Assembly: GCA_019925795.1 (NCBI GenBank) | Contig: CM034310.1 | Span: forward strand, 20,542,764 to 20,606,763 | Source: Dendrobium chrysotoxum | Lineage: Eukaryota; Streptophyta; Magnoliopsida; Asparagales; Orchidaceae | DNA: 64,000 nt | Reading direction: 5' to 3' | In this document: positions 43,919 to 56,205 of the stretch, in pieces | Numbering within the stretch: the first letter of the stretch is position 1 | Layout: every line of letters begins with the position of its first letter | The notes under the pieces: model-generated | Database searches by the model: none | The model's input: the letters and a program-made list of their open reading frames with translations, nothing else | What the model was told of the DNA's origin: nothing | Program-made: the position numbers and the translations under genes

Positions 43919-46909
43919 TCAAGCAAGAATATCAATGACCTAGTATACTCCTCAATGTGCTAAAGGTGTCATAGTTTAGGGGTTTGGTGAAAATGTCTGC
44001 CAATTAATTTTTAGTGGCAACATGATGCAGTTCTATATCTCACTTCGCTAAATTATCTCTAATAAAATGATATCTAATATTTATATGTTTAGTGCAAGAG
44101 TGTTGAATTAGTTTTTTAGAAATACAAATGGCTCTAGTGTTATCACGCATGATAGGAATGGTGCTTACAGATAGCACAAGGTCTAGGCTATTGCTTCAAC
44201 CATAAGACTTGAGTAACACAACTTCCTACAGCTATGTATTCCATCTCAGTAATAGATAGAGCTATTAAATTTTGCTTCTTACTGGACCAAATAACTAATT
44301 GTTGCTCTATGAATTGATAAGATACAGATGTACTTTTTCTATCTACCCTACACCCTACAAAGTTTGAGTCTGAATATCCTATGATTTCAAATGATGAGCT
44401 ATGTATAGGATACTATATACCTAAGTTTTAGGAGCCTAAAATATATCTTAGAATTCTCTTAACTACAATCATATGAGATTACTTGGGATCAGCTTAGAAT
44501 CTAGCATAAAGATATACACTAAATATGTTATCAGGTCTGCTGGCAGTCAAATATAGAAGTGATTCGATTATCCCCTATACTTCTTCTGATCTATAGATAT
44601 TTCATTTAGATCCTTATCTAATTGAATTGTAGAGATCATGGATGTATTTATTGCCCTAGTACCTTCCATATCATACTTCTTTAAGATCTCCTTGACATGT
44701 TTACTTTGACTAAGGAAGGTTCTATTTTCTCTTTACTTAATGCTAAATACAAAAAAGTATATAAGCTCTTCCATCATACTAATCTCAAATTCTTTACTCA
44801 TAGTTTTGAAATTTTATTACAAAGATTTTCATTTGTAGATCCAAATAATATGTCATCCACATAAATTTAAACAATGAGTAAATCATCTTCTATTTTCTTT
44901 AGGAATAGGGTGGTATCTATACTACCCTGAACAAAGGATCTATATAGTAGAAATGTGCTAAGCCTCTCTTACCAAGCTCTAGGAGCTTGCTTCAGTTCAC
45001 ATAATACCTTTTTTAATTTATAAATATGATTAGGGAAGGTTGAATTTTCAAATCAAGGGGATTATTCTACATAGACATCTTCCTTAATTACCCTATTTAG
45101 AATGACACTTTTAACATCCATCTAATATGGTTTGAAGCCTCTAAAATATGCAAATACTAATAGAACTCTAATGGCTTCTAAATTATCTACAGGGGAAAAA
45201 GACTACTCAAAAATTAATACCTTCAATTTGATTGCACCCCTTAGCTACTAACCTGGCCTTATTCCTAATCACTACTCCAAAGTCATTCATCTTATTCTTG
45301 AACACCTACTTAGTTCCTATAACACTTTGGTCCTTATGTCTACTAACCAACTCCCATACATTATTCCTAACAAATTTGTTCAACTCTTATTGCATAGCCA
45401 AATCCAAAATTCATTCGATAGTACTTAATCTACACTTGTGGGTTCTACTACAGAGATGAACGCAGAATGATCAACCTCCTTCCTAAGTCTATGCCTAATT
45501 CTGACTCCTATAGATGGATCTCCTATGATGACTTCTTTAGGATGACTAAATGAATATCTCCATTCTCTAGGCAATGGCTTCCGAGGTTCTTCTCTATTTC
45601 TTAGATTAATGGATTATACTCCTTCGGTAACCTCTACCTCTTCTTTGTCTTCTAACCTAAGCTCCCCAGATCTATTAAATTTATCAAGTACCACATGAGT
45701 TGACTCCTTTACATCTAATATCCTTTTATTAAAGATCTTATAGGCTTTACCAATAGAGGAATAACCTAAGAAGACTCCTTCATCATACTTGGGATCAAAC
45801 TTACCTAGAGGAGACTTTCCATCAATAAGAATAAAACATTTACACCCAAAGACATAAAAATGTGAAAGATTGGGTGTCCTTCCCTTAAGTAACTTCTAGG
45901 GTATCTTATTGAGTTTGGGTCTAACATTAACCCTATTCAAAACATAAAAAGCAGTATTCACTACTTCTGCCCAAAAATACCTAGGGAGATAATATTAACC
46001 TAACATAGCCCTAACTGCTTCTACTAAGGTTCTATTCTTTCTTTCAGATATCTCATTTTACTGAGGGGTCCTGGGGGTAGAAATATTATGTTCTTTTCCC
46101 ATCTCCTTATAATATGATTCAAACTTATCATTCTCAAATTCTCCACCATGATCACTGTAAATAATAAATATCTCACATCCTAACTTTATCTGAATCCAAC
46201 TGAACTGAAATGTTCTAAATTTCTCAAATGATTCACTTTCATGAGATAGGAATCTGGCCTAGGTGAATCTAGAGAAATCATTAACAATTACATATCCATA
46301 AGTTTTCCCTCTTAAGCTAGGCATATATAGGATTTCTAGTGGCCTAGAGGTGATGATATCTTTAATAGAATAAAAATAGGCATCACAAAGAATGGTCCTT
46401 TGAGAAATCTTGCTTGAGTATTTCTCTAACTAGGTTTTCCTGGGTAATCTACATAAAGGTTTTCATACTTGTATGACATAGTCACCTGTCGTAACTAGGA
46501 TTCATCAATAATAATCTTTAAACATAAGGAATTTAAATAATCAACACAATTTAAGTCTAGCATGTAAATATTATTTATCTTTTTCTTCTAAAATAATATT
46601 TCCATTTAAGCTAATCAAACACTTAGTAGATAGAAATTTAATATCAAAACCTTTATCACACAATTAACTAATACCAAGCAAGTTGTGTTTCAATCCATCT
46701 ACTAGCAAAACATTTTTAATAATAAACTTCTTTGAGTTATCAATCATACATAAGCTCACCACTTTCCTAGTGGTGTTATCTCCTAGTGTTACCTTGCCTC
46801 TTGTCCTGGCCTCTAGCATGATGAATTGCTTTTAGTCTCCAGTCATGTGTCTTAAGCATCTATTCTCCAATTACCACATGCTCTCATTAGGCCTTCCATG
46901 AGAACACAC
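43919..46909 (-). pseudogene. Element D pol remnant
   Basis: The stop codon complement is at 43919-43921. The RT active site YVDD survives at 44852-44863, followed by FLGF-like and KYDMEG-like blocks in broken frames. The integrase core and the NLSHFYVFGCKCFIL-type region are near 45800-46150. The protease motif near 46850 reads ENRCLRHMTG in place of DSGCSRHMTG, so the catalytic aspartate is lost. The pol frame begins after an AG whose complement is at 46910-46911, with a CTAAT branch-like site upstream. Confidence 0.85.
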
Positions 46910-46920
46910 CTACAATGTTA

Positions 46921-48705
46921 TCACATATTAGATTTGAGAACCCAAGTAAGTTTGGGCTCCACCTTATGCTTTAGTGGATGAGATATATACATGTTATATT
47001 ATGATGTAAGTGATTTAGGCCTTCACATAAGATGTGTCCTATAGTGTATAGTGAAAGTGCAGCTATGTGTCCTAATATGCCACAAGAATAGCACCTAATC
47101 CCAAGGAATTGATTCACTAATCTATATTGGGGTAGTGCCTACTCCTAGGGATATGAGATGATGGATACTATGTTTTAGGCTGATACCATTATGCGTGTGT
47201 AGGTGGTGATCTATTATTCTTATATGCATCAATTTTTGCTTTCAAAAATTCATTTGCACTCCTAAAGCTTTCAACTTCAAGTTTTAATGTATGCTCACAA
47301 GAATCTAATTCAATTGTAAGTGTTTCTAATTCTTTGAATGATTCTTCTAAATTAGTATGCTCAATTTTCAAGGATTTGTGTGCTATGGTTAATTCAACAT
47401 GCTTCTTATTAAGTTTATCAAACTCATCTAATAAAGAGGTATGCTCCTTATCTAATAGAATATATTCAGCTTTAAAACTATCATGCTATTTTCCTAATTC
47501 AGAAAAAATTCAAGTTCAAACTAGCATGCATTTTCATTAATTTCATATATATAAGTCATGGATTTTTTCAAAAATAATAAAGAGCTCATCATAAGATAGT
47601 TAGCATACCTCATCTTAATCAAAATGATCAAGACTATCATTTTCTATAAGACACAAGTTTGTTACCTCCTCTGCCATTTCGTGTTCTGATAAATTTGAGG
47701 TGGAGTCTACCCAAAAGGCTTTTTATGTATTTTGCTTCCCCTTTTTGAAGTTAGCTTTCTCTTTTCCCTTCTCCTTGGTCGAGTGAGTTTTTAGATTAGG
47801 GCGGTCAGACTTTAAGTGTCCTAGTTTTTTGCATTCAAAATAAATAGTGTCAGATGAAACTTTGAAATTTCTACATTATTTACCTTTGTTCCATTGATTA
47901 CATTTTTTCTTTCGCCCCAGAAAGCTTTCCAATTATCAGATTATCAGTGCTACATCATTGTATGCCTTAGTTATAGAGCTATCACTCTTAGAATCATTCT
48001 CCTTTATTTCCACTGCTCTATCCTTCTTCCTGTCACTTGCATCAAGTAATCCTTAACTTATACCTTGCTCATAGGAAATGAGTGAGCCAACAAAATTATC
48101 AATAGAATAATCATTCAAATCTTTAGATTTAGATATAGCAGTAACTTTAAAATCATATCTACTAGATAGATAATGCAAAAATTTGTTGACCTTATTAGAG
48201 TTTAGGTTTTCTCTACCTAGGGTATTTAGGGATGTCACTATCTAAGTAAATCTCGTGTACATGTCTAAGATAGTCTCTTTAGATTTCATATGAAAGAGTT
48301 TATAATCATGTAACAAAATATTTAACCAAGACTATTTAACTTCACTAGTACCCTCATATGTTATACATAGTCTATCCTAGATCTCCTTACCATTAGTACA
48401 GATAGAAACTCTCATATAATCTTCGGAGTTGAGTGCATAAAAAAATTCAAATATTTAGCATTTAGTAGTAAAAAGTCCCTATCCTCATAGCTCCATTCTT
48501 TAAAAAGAATTTCTTCCTTGATACCATTTATAATATGAGATGGAGGTTTATATCCTACTTGAATCATGTGCCACATGCGGTAGTTAATATATTACAAAAA
48601 TGTAAACATATAAAATTTTCAAAAATCATATAAAATATTGTCAAATTAAGGAGGACGGGTTATTGAATAATCCTCAGCAGTGTTTCTATTCCTAAGTTGT
48701 GCCAT
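46921..48705 (-). pseudogene. Element D gag remnant
   Basis: Starts at the ATG complement 48703-48705 with NRNTAEDYSITRPP-like residues, and ends at the conserved TGA (46921-46923). The UBN2-like part is open at 48053-48238. The first knuckle (near 47815-47850) has lost its first and last cysteines. The coiled-coil segment is open at 47189-47371. The GAG|GTATGC donor-like site lies at 47603-47611. Confidence 0.86.
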
Positions 48706-48750
48706 GGATCATTTTTGTTAAGGTTTTCTAAAATGCAAACTTTGAGACCC

Positions 48751-48762
48751 ACTCTAATACTA
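48751..48762 (-). other. Primer-binding site (element D), decayed
   Basis: Complement of TAGTATTAGAGT. The three differences from TGGTATCAGAGC are one G-to-A and two C-to-T, the changes expected from cytosine deamination. Confidence 0.8.
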
Positions 48763-48764
48763 AT

Positions 48765-49085
48765 TGAAAGTTTGAATGTGGATTGTTAGACCTATTTGAA
48801 CTACTAGAGCACACCAAGAAGGGGATGAATTGGTAAACAAAAAAAAATCCTTTTCAAAGATTACAATTTCTCAAAAAAAACTTATGGACTTGTAAAGAAA
48901 AATATTTTTGATTTAGTTTTTTGAAAAACAAACTTACAATAATAAATATTTTGTCCCTTTTTACTTTTAACCCTTTTTTCTTTTACAGCAAAAATATGAT
49001 ATATTCTAATTCAAACATAAGCTCGCAGATCATAGATTTTGAAGTAAATAAAATGTAAGAAATAAAGTATGAAAATTAAAAACAA
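48765..49085 (-). repeat. Element D 5' LTR, only the last 321 bp
   Basis: Complement of the LTR 3' end, similar to 40789-41105 of the 3' LTR. The match stops near 49085, where gypsy sequence begins. Leader hairpins and U3 are missing. Confidence 0.8.
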
Positions 49086-49439
49086 AACAGTAACAATTTT
49101 ACTTAAATATTACACAATTTCTTAAAAAATGGTATCACTAAATTACGGTCACGTCTAGAGCCCATATGTTCCCCAATGAATCTAAAAATTGAGTAATAAA
49201 TCAATAGGATACACAACCATTTGTTAGCTAAAGTGGGCTCAAATCTATTACCTTAGGAAAATATTCACCCAAGTCTATAAGGTACCCTTGGATGAATCAA
49301 CTTATGATTGCCGACAAGGATCCTTCTGGTAGGTTGGGTCAATTACCTCCTTTGACAAAGTAGAATAGGGAATATGTTGACCGAGGATGATAGAACTATG
49401 GGATCTTAATCAAGTTCATCATCATCACTGAAAATTAGC

Positions 49440-49804
49440 ATCATCACTGACACCATTATACTTAAAAATTACACAATTTTTTAAAAAACTGGCTAAATAT
49501 AAATTAGGATCTTCAATAGAAGTTCCCCCAAGCTGAGAATTTTAAACCATTTGAATTATGGCAAGTTTTAATTTAAAATTATTAACTTGGATTGTAGGTT
49601 TATTAAACTCCTAAGAATTTCATATACTAAAGGGTTAGCATAATCCCTTAGAGGTCTAGATTGATCTTGATGTAAAACATATTCAGCCACTTTCACCATC
49701 TTTTTAGTTTTTTTTTGAATTTCTGAAAGGGTTCTTTTTATTTCAGCACCAAACAACAAAAGTTTATTTCTTTGTCTATAAACCATGCAACCATGAATAT
49801 GCAA
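49440..49804 (-). pseudogene. Athila/Tat-like gag N-terminal fragment
   Basis: The open run 49568-49804 contains SRPLRDYANPLV, the conserved RxLRDYAxP motif of Athila/Ogre-type gag. After a frame change the text continues with IQMV-like and SIEDPNLYLASFLKNC (about 49470-49540) and NGVSDDA, matching the EDPNxHLxxFLxxC and NGVSDDAIR signature of this gag family. It breaks off before the middle of the protein. Confidence 0.65.
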
Positions 49805-49892
49805 TCAACAATTAAATAAAATAAAAAATACAAGTAGGTCTAACTATATAATTAATTTAATAATAAAGTTAAAATTTATAAAAAGCAAATAC

Positions 49893-49911
49893 TTCCCATG
49901 CAATGATGCCA
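49893..49911 (-). other. Decayed primer-binding site (tRNA-Asp type)
   Basis: Complement reads TGGCATCATTGCATGGGAA, close to the TGGCGCCGTTGCCGGGGA used by Athila and Tat elements; the differences are largely CpG decay. The AAAACTTG that follows on the plus strand is also typical of this LTR border. Confidence 0.5.
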
Positions 49912-49916
49912 AAAAC

Positions 49917-51395
49917 TTGATATGGGCTGTGGAGTGAACTTTTGAATTATATAAAATCTAGTGATCTATCACCCCTAAACAATGCTTAGATTTTTTTGGA
50001 TATATTTAATAACAAATCCCGCTTAATATACGCAAGTTTATATGTCGAATCAAGTAATAAAATAATAGAGTAGAGTATCAAACCCATAAAGAAGTATGCT
50101 TACTTGCAACAAACTACTAATGTCTACTCTAATTGTAATAATTATCCTATTAAAATAAAAATAATATTTTTAGAGATTCTATAACTGAGCAAAAAAAGTA
50201 AAATATTTAATATAATATTAAATTAAAGTGTTTTGGATTGATGAGTACAAAATCAAATAACTTTCCTGATGAAACTCTTCAAGTAATATGATTCAGTGCA
50301 TATGCATCCCTAGATTTTTGTCAAGCATGTAGGAGTGAAAAGGATATCTGTTGACCTCCTATAATTATACTATCTCCTTAAGAACCTAGAATATTTTACA
50401 TCATATGTCTAGGCATGCAGAACATGTTATCTTAATACTCCTAGTTATTCTTGCATTCCACCATCGAGGCTATACATCACACTAAGTTTTAATTAGACAT
50501 ATGACCACTATGTGCATTAAAAAAAGAGTAGGATAATTTTAAAAATGTTTTTTTAAAAGTTTATAGAACTAGAGTCTTCATTAGTACTCAATATACACTT
50601 TATATCATCAATCCAAAAAAAGTGACTAAACTCCCCTACAAATATAACACCATAACTATTTATAGAAAAATAAAAAAAATGGAAACTAGTGCTACGACAC
50701 TTGAAATAATGGCATTGTGGTGACTCTAAAGTAAACTAGAGCCTCGGTGCTAAAGCTTTTGCACTGCTGTGGTGCTCGATGACATGGATTGATTACTTAG
50801 TGAGTAGTCACATCTCTTCACTGATAGAACAAGTTCCTTAAAAGTTAAAATTGTAACACTATGGCGCTGTAGACATTATAGTGCTTGAAGCCCAAGTGCA
50901 AAAATGGCGCTAAGGCATAAGAAATTGTGGCACAATAGCATTTGAAAATAAAGAATCTAGTGCTTCCAAACTAACTTTCTGATGTTGCGGTGCCGATTAT
51001 GCTGCAGCACTATCTGTGTTGTTGTCACAATGCTTAAAAATAGGAACTCGAGGCCATGTCAGAATTTAAGCACCTCGATGGTATTGAAAGTAGCACTACA
51101 ATGTTGTTTCATCGGACATCGCGGCACTGAAGGCTCCTTAGAATTTTGGCCAATTTTTTAGTTTTTCCTGCATAGAAATAACTAAAATAACACATTTTTA
51201 CTAAAAAATTAAACACACAAAATAATACGTAATTTATACTTACCATGTCTAAGGATGTTGCGCATGTCAAAAGTGAACTTAAGTTTAATTCTGATCCTCC
51301 TCTTTGTATGGATCGGAGTTGACATGACTTGAACTAACAAGTAGATAAACAGTTTTAGTATCGACAAGAGTACTTAGTTTTATATATTTATATTA
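49917..51395 (-). repeat. Athila/Tat-like LTR remnant
   Basis: Follows the primer-binding site. From about 50690 to 51130 many short words such as GTGGTGCT, TATGGCGCTG, ATGGCGCTA and CGGCACTG recur, the remains of a GGCGCT-type inverted repeat. The right border with element E near 51395 is approximate. Confidence 0.45.
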
Positions 51396-51608
51396 AGCCA
51401 TCAAGGCACCATATAATATGATGTGAACAATTTTTAATTTTTCAATTTTTTTTAAATGTGTGGTGTGTGATGATAAGAGAACTTCTACTAATTAGGAATT
51501 TTAAACACACAAACCATAACTGTAAAAAAATAAATTAAAAATATAACAAACACAAAAACACATAAAAAACATAACTACACAAGTTATTGATTTCACACTT
51601 TCTCTAAA

Positions 51609-54600
51609 TCAAGCATGATTGTCAATGACACCTAATCTAGTCCATAATGTGCTAAAGGTGTCAAAGCTTAAAGTTTTGATGAAAATGGTAGCTAGTTATT
51701 TTTTAGTTGCTACATGATGTAATTCTATATCTCCCTTAGCTGTATCATCTCTAATAAAATGATGTCTGATGTCTATATGCTTTATTCTGAAGTGTTGGAT
51801 TGGATTTTTATAAAATCATGGCACTAGTATTATCATACATGATTGAAATGGTTCCTACAAATAGTCCAAGGTTAAGGGTTTGTTTCTTTAGCCATAAGAC
51901 TTTAGCAACTCAGCTTCCTACTGATATGTATTCCGCCTCAGCGGTGGATAAAGCTACTGAGTTTTACTTTTTATTAGACTAAGAAACTAATTATTGCCCT
52001 ATGACTAATAGTTTCCAAAAGTACTTTTTCTATCTATTTTACACCCTACAAAGTCTAAGTCCGAATATCCAATAATTTTAAATGAAGAGATATGTCTAGG
52101 ATATCATATACCTAAATTTTGGTTGCCTAGAAGATATCTAAGGATTCTCTTAACTATTATGATATGGGATTCTTTATGATCAGCTTGGAATCTAGCATAA
52201 AGATAAATACTAAACATAATATTAAGCCTGCTAGTAGTCAAATATAAAAGAGATCCTATTATCCCCCTATAGTTTTTCTTATCTATTCATTTTTCATTAG
52301 GATCCTTGTCTAATTGAATGATAGAGCTCATGGGTATATTAATTATTTTAGCATTTTCTATCTCATACTTATTTAGAATATCCTTGATATATTTACTTTG
52401 ACTAAGAAATGTACCATCATACCTTTGCTTCACACTAAAACCAAAAAAAAGTGTCAACTCTCCCATCATACTCATTTCAAACTCTCTACTCATGATTTCT
52501 AAATAATCATTACAAAGATTTTTATTAATTTATCTAAACAATGTCATCCACATATATTTAAAAAATGAGTATATCAACTCTTACTTTCTTTAGGAATAGG
52601 GTGATATCTACACAACCCTTAACAAAAGATCTATCTAGGAGAAATATCATGCTATAGGTGCTAACTTTAACCCTTACACAACCTTTTTCAATTTGTACAC
52701 ATGATTAGGAAAGGCTGAATTTTCAAATCTAGTGGGTTGTTATATATAAACATATTTCTTGATAATATCATTTAGGAAAGCACTCTTTATATCCATTTGA
52801 TACAGCATAAAGCATTTAAAACATGCAAAGGCTAACAACACTATGATGCCTTCTAATCCATGTATATTGGTGAAGATCTCCTCAAATCCAATGCTTTCAA
52901 TTTGATTATATCCCTTTGCTACTAATCTGGCTTTATTTATAATCCCTATTCCAAAATCATTTATCTTATTTTTTAATACATACTTGGTACCTACTACACT
53001 CTAGTCCTTAGGTCTGTTAACCAACTTCAATACATCATTCTTAACAAATTAGTTTAACTCTTCTTGCATAGTTAAGATCCAGAACTCATCAAATAGGGCT
53101 TGATCCACACTTGTTGGTTTTACCATAGAGATGAATGCAGAATGACTAACCTCCTTCATAATTCCATGCCTAGTTCTAACTCCTACAGATGGATCTCCTA
53201 AGATGAGCTCCCTAAGATAACTAGATGAGTATCTCTATTCTCTAGGTAATAGCTCCTAAGGTTCTTCTCTATCTCCTAAGTCAATAGATTCTACTCCTTG
53301 GATAACTTGTATCTCCTCTTCTTCTTCTAACATAGGTTGACAAGATTTATTAGATTCATCAAATACCATATGGGTTAACTCCTCTACAACTAAAGTCCTA
53401 TAAGCTTTACTTATATAGGAATAACTTAAGAAAACTCATTCATCCGATTTGGGATCAAATTTTCCTAGAGGAGACTTTCATTTATAAGAATGCACTTACA
53501 TCGAAAGACATGAAGGTGTGAAATATTGGGTGTCCTATTCTTAAGTAGCTTATAGGGTGTCTTATTAAGTTTTGACCTAATATTTACCCTATTTAAAATA
53601 TAACAAGCAGTATTTACAAGTTCTACTCAAAAATATCTAGGGAGAGAATATTCAACTAACATTGCTCTAGCATCTTCCACTAAAGTTCTATTCTTTCTTT
53701 TAGCTATTTCATTCTGCCAAGGGGTCCTAGTGGTAGAAAAATTATGTTCAATTCCTAGCTCCCTTACAAAAAGATTCAAACTTATCATTCTAAAATTCTC
53801 CATCATGATCACTATAGATAGTAGATATTTTACATCCTAATTTTCTTTGAATCTAAGTAAAGAATGTTCTAAATCTTCAAATAATTGACTTTTATGAGAT
53901 AAGAATCTATCCCAGGTAAACCTAGAGTAATCATCAACTATTACATATCCAAAAGTTTTTCTGCCTAAGCTGCTTGTACTAATAAACCCAAATAAGTCCA
54001 TATGCAAGATCTCTAATGGCCTAAAGGTGGTAATGTCCTTAATGGAATGAAATGACGATTTAAATTATTTTTCTAATTGGCAGGCATCATATAGGTGGTT
54101 CTTAGAGAATTCCAACTTTAGTATGCCTCTAACTAGGTCTTTTTGAGGTATTCTCCTAAGTGTCTTCATGCTTGCATGACATAGTTGCCTATGATAGCCA
54201 TGATTCATCAACAACAATTTTCAAACATAAAGAATTTGAATAATCAATACAATTCAAATCAAGTATGTAAACATTATTTATTCTTTTTTCCTTCTAAAAT
54301 AATTTTTCATTTAAACTAATCAAATATTTAGTAGATAGAAATTTAATGTTAAATCCTTTGTCACACAGTTGACTAATACTAAGCAAGTTATATTTCCATC
54401 CATCTACTAGTAAAATATTACCAATAATAATTTTTTTAGAGTTATCAATTATACATGAATCCACTACTTTCCTGGTGGTGTTATCTCCCAATGTAACCAT
54501 GCCTCCAGCATGATGAATTTCTTAATATCTCCAATTACATGCCTTAAACATCCGCTGTCTAGGTATCACATGCTCTCAATAAGCCTTTTGTGAGAGCATC
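51609..54600 (-). pseudogene. Element E pol remnant
   Basis: Stop complement at 51609-51611. The protease motif near 54555 keeps DSGC but reads DSGCLRHV. The protease linker GLKHN-like block and SISQLCDKGFNIKFLS are open at 54294-54500. Integrase has TRTPWQNEIAKRKNRTL (53627-53812), the PQQNGVAERKNRT region with several changes. RT keeps YVDD at 52543-52554, and MSREFEMSMMGELT is open at 52287-52493. RNase H follows in broken frames. The pol frame starts after an AG at complement 54601. Confidence 0.87.
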
Positions 54601-54613
54601 CTTACAATGTAAT

Positions 54614-56146
54614 TCAAAGATTAGATTTAGGAACCCATGTAAGTTTGGGTTCCACCTTATGCTTTAATGGATGGGATAAATGCATGCTATGTTGTGATGT
54701 AGATAATTTTAGCCTCCATACTAGAAGTATTCTATGGTGTATAATACTAGTGTGGACTTTGTGTTCTACCATACTGCAAGAAGAGCACCTTATATTGTGT
54801 TGGATTTCAAGGATGCATACAATTTGCTTAGTTCAATATACTTCTTATTCAAATCATAAAACTCATCTAACAAAGATGCATGTTCTTTGTTTAATAAAAT
54901 ATGCTCTTCTTTAAGATTAGCATACACTCAAACTAACAAATCATGCTCACATTTTAGATTAGAAAATTCTTTTCTCAAATTAGCATGCAGTTTCTTTAAC
55001 TTTCTATATGAGTCATAAATTTTTTCACAAATAGTAAACAGTTCAACATATGATAGTTGACATACCTCACCTTGATTGATCAAGATTGTCATTTACCATA
55101 AGGCACAAATTTGTTACCTCCTTCGCTTTGTATTCTGATGAATCTGAGATAGAGTCTGCCCAAAAGGCTATTCTGCATCCTCTACTTTCCCTTCTTAAAA
55201 CTAGATTTTTCTTCACCTTTTTCCTTAGTAGGATGAGTCTTTATATTGGGGCAATTAGATCTCACATGTCCTGGTTTCTTGCATTCAATATAGATAGTGT
55301 TAGAGAAAACTTTAGTACTTTCATCTGATTTACTTTTGTTCCATTATTGATGACATCTTTGCTTTCGCTTCAGAAAGCTCTTGAATTGATGGGCCATCAA
55401 TGCTATATCATCATCTTCTTGAGCTATAGAGCTGTTACTATCATAATCGTCTGCCTTCAGTGTCACAGTCTTCTCCTTCCTCCTTTCACCTGCATCCAAA
55501 AGTTTTTTGCTCACATTTTGCTCGTAAGCAATGAGAGAGCCAAGTAAATTATCAATAGAGTATACATGTAAATCTTTAGATTCAAAAATAGTGATAACTT
55601 TTGAATCAAAGTCATTGACCAGCTAATGAAGAATTGTATTAACCTTTTTTGAGTTTGATAATTATCTTCTTAGAGCATGCAAATATGTCACTATTTTGTG
55701 AACCTAGTATACATGTTAGAAATTGATTCACTAGGTTTCATGCGGAAGAGTTTATATTCATGTACAGGATTATTTAGCTTTGTTAGTTCCTTCATACGTG
55801 ATGCACAATTTATCCCAAATCTCTTTTCCAGTGGTATAATTAGAGAATCTCACATAATCCTCATATTTAAATGCATAGAAAAAATAGTTTAAATATTTAG
55901 TATTAAGTTGTACAAGACTTATATCCTCATTGCTCCATTCATTAAATCGTGTTTCAATTTTAATACTATTAACAAATCTAAATGGTGTAGAATAACCTTC
56001 TTGTATCATATGCCACATGCAAAAATCAATTGATTATAAAAATATAGACATGCGAGTTTTTCAAAAATCAAATGAAATATTATCGAATAATGGTGAAAGA
56101 GTTATAAATAATCCTCTATGGTATTCGTATGTCCAAACTGTGCCAT
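54614..56146 (-). pseudogene. Element E gag remnant
   Basis: Start codon complement at 56144-56146 and the conserved TGA at 54614-54616. The N-terminal part is open at 55770-56018 (SNEDISLVQLNTKYLNYFFYAF, then TGKEIWDKLCITYEGT). The knuckle near 55250-55290 reads YIECKKPGHVRSNC, with the first cysteine changed to tyrosine. The GAG|GTATGT site is at complement 55063-55068, with 465 bp to the acceptor. The span is about 230 bp shorter than in A, so part of the coiled coil is deleted. Confidence 0.85.
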
Positions 56147-56190
56147 TTGAACTTTTATCAGAGATTTGTAAATCACTAATTCTGAGACCC

Positions 56191-56203
56191 ACTATATTAC
56201 CAA
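56191..56203 (-). other. Primer-binding site (element E), decayed
   Basis: Complement of TGGTAATATAGTG. The TGGTA start is kept, the rest is changed. Confidence 0.65.
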
Positions 56204-56205
56204 AT

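Larger units (their letters stand above)
40789..49085 (-). mobile_element. Element D: old SIRE-type copia
   Basis: On the minus strand: truncated 5' LTR, primer-binding site, gag, pol, 1.7-kb 3' UTR, polypurine tract and a complete 3' LTR. It interrupts gag of element G. Frameshifts and stops are frequent throughout. Confidence 0.88.
49086..51395 (-). mobile_element. Athila/Tat-like Ty3/gypsy fragment (gag start, PBS, LTR)
   Basis: On the minus strand it holds an LTR, a decayed tRNA-Asp-type primer-binding site and the start of gag. It is bounded by truncated copia elements D and E. A short TTACACAATTTYTTAAAAAA block occurs twice (near 49115 and 49468), so a small internal duplication or a second fragment may be present. 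Confidence 0.62.
51396..56205 (-). mobile_element. Element E: old SIRE-type copia, 3' end lost (LTR listed separately)
   Basis: Minus strand: gag, pol and the first 200 bp of the 3' UTR, with a complete LTR upstream at 56206-58163. The 3' UTR beyond 51396 and the 3' LTR are missing, replaced by gypsy sequence. Confidence 0.86.
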
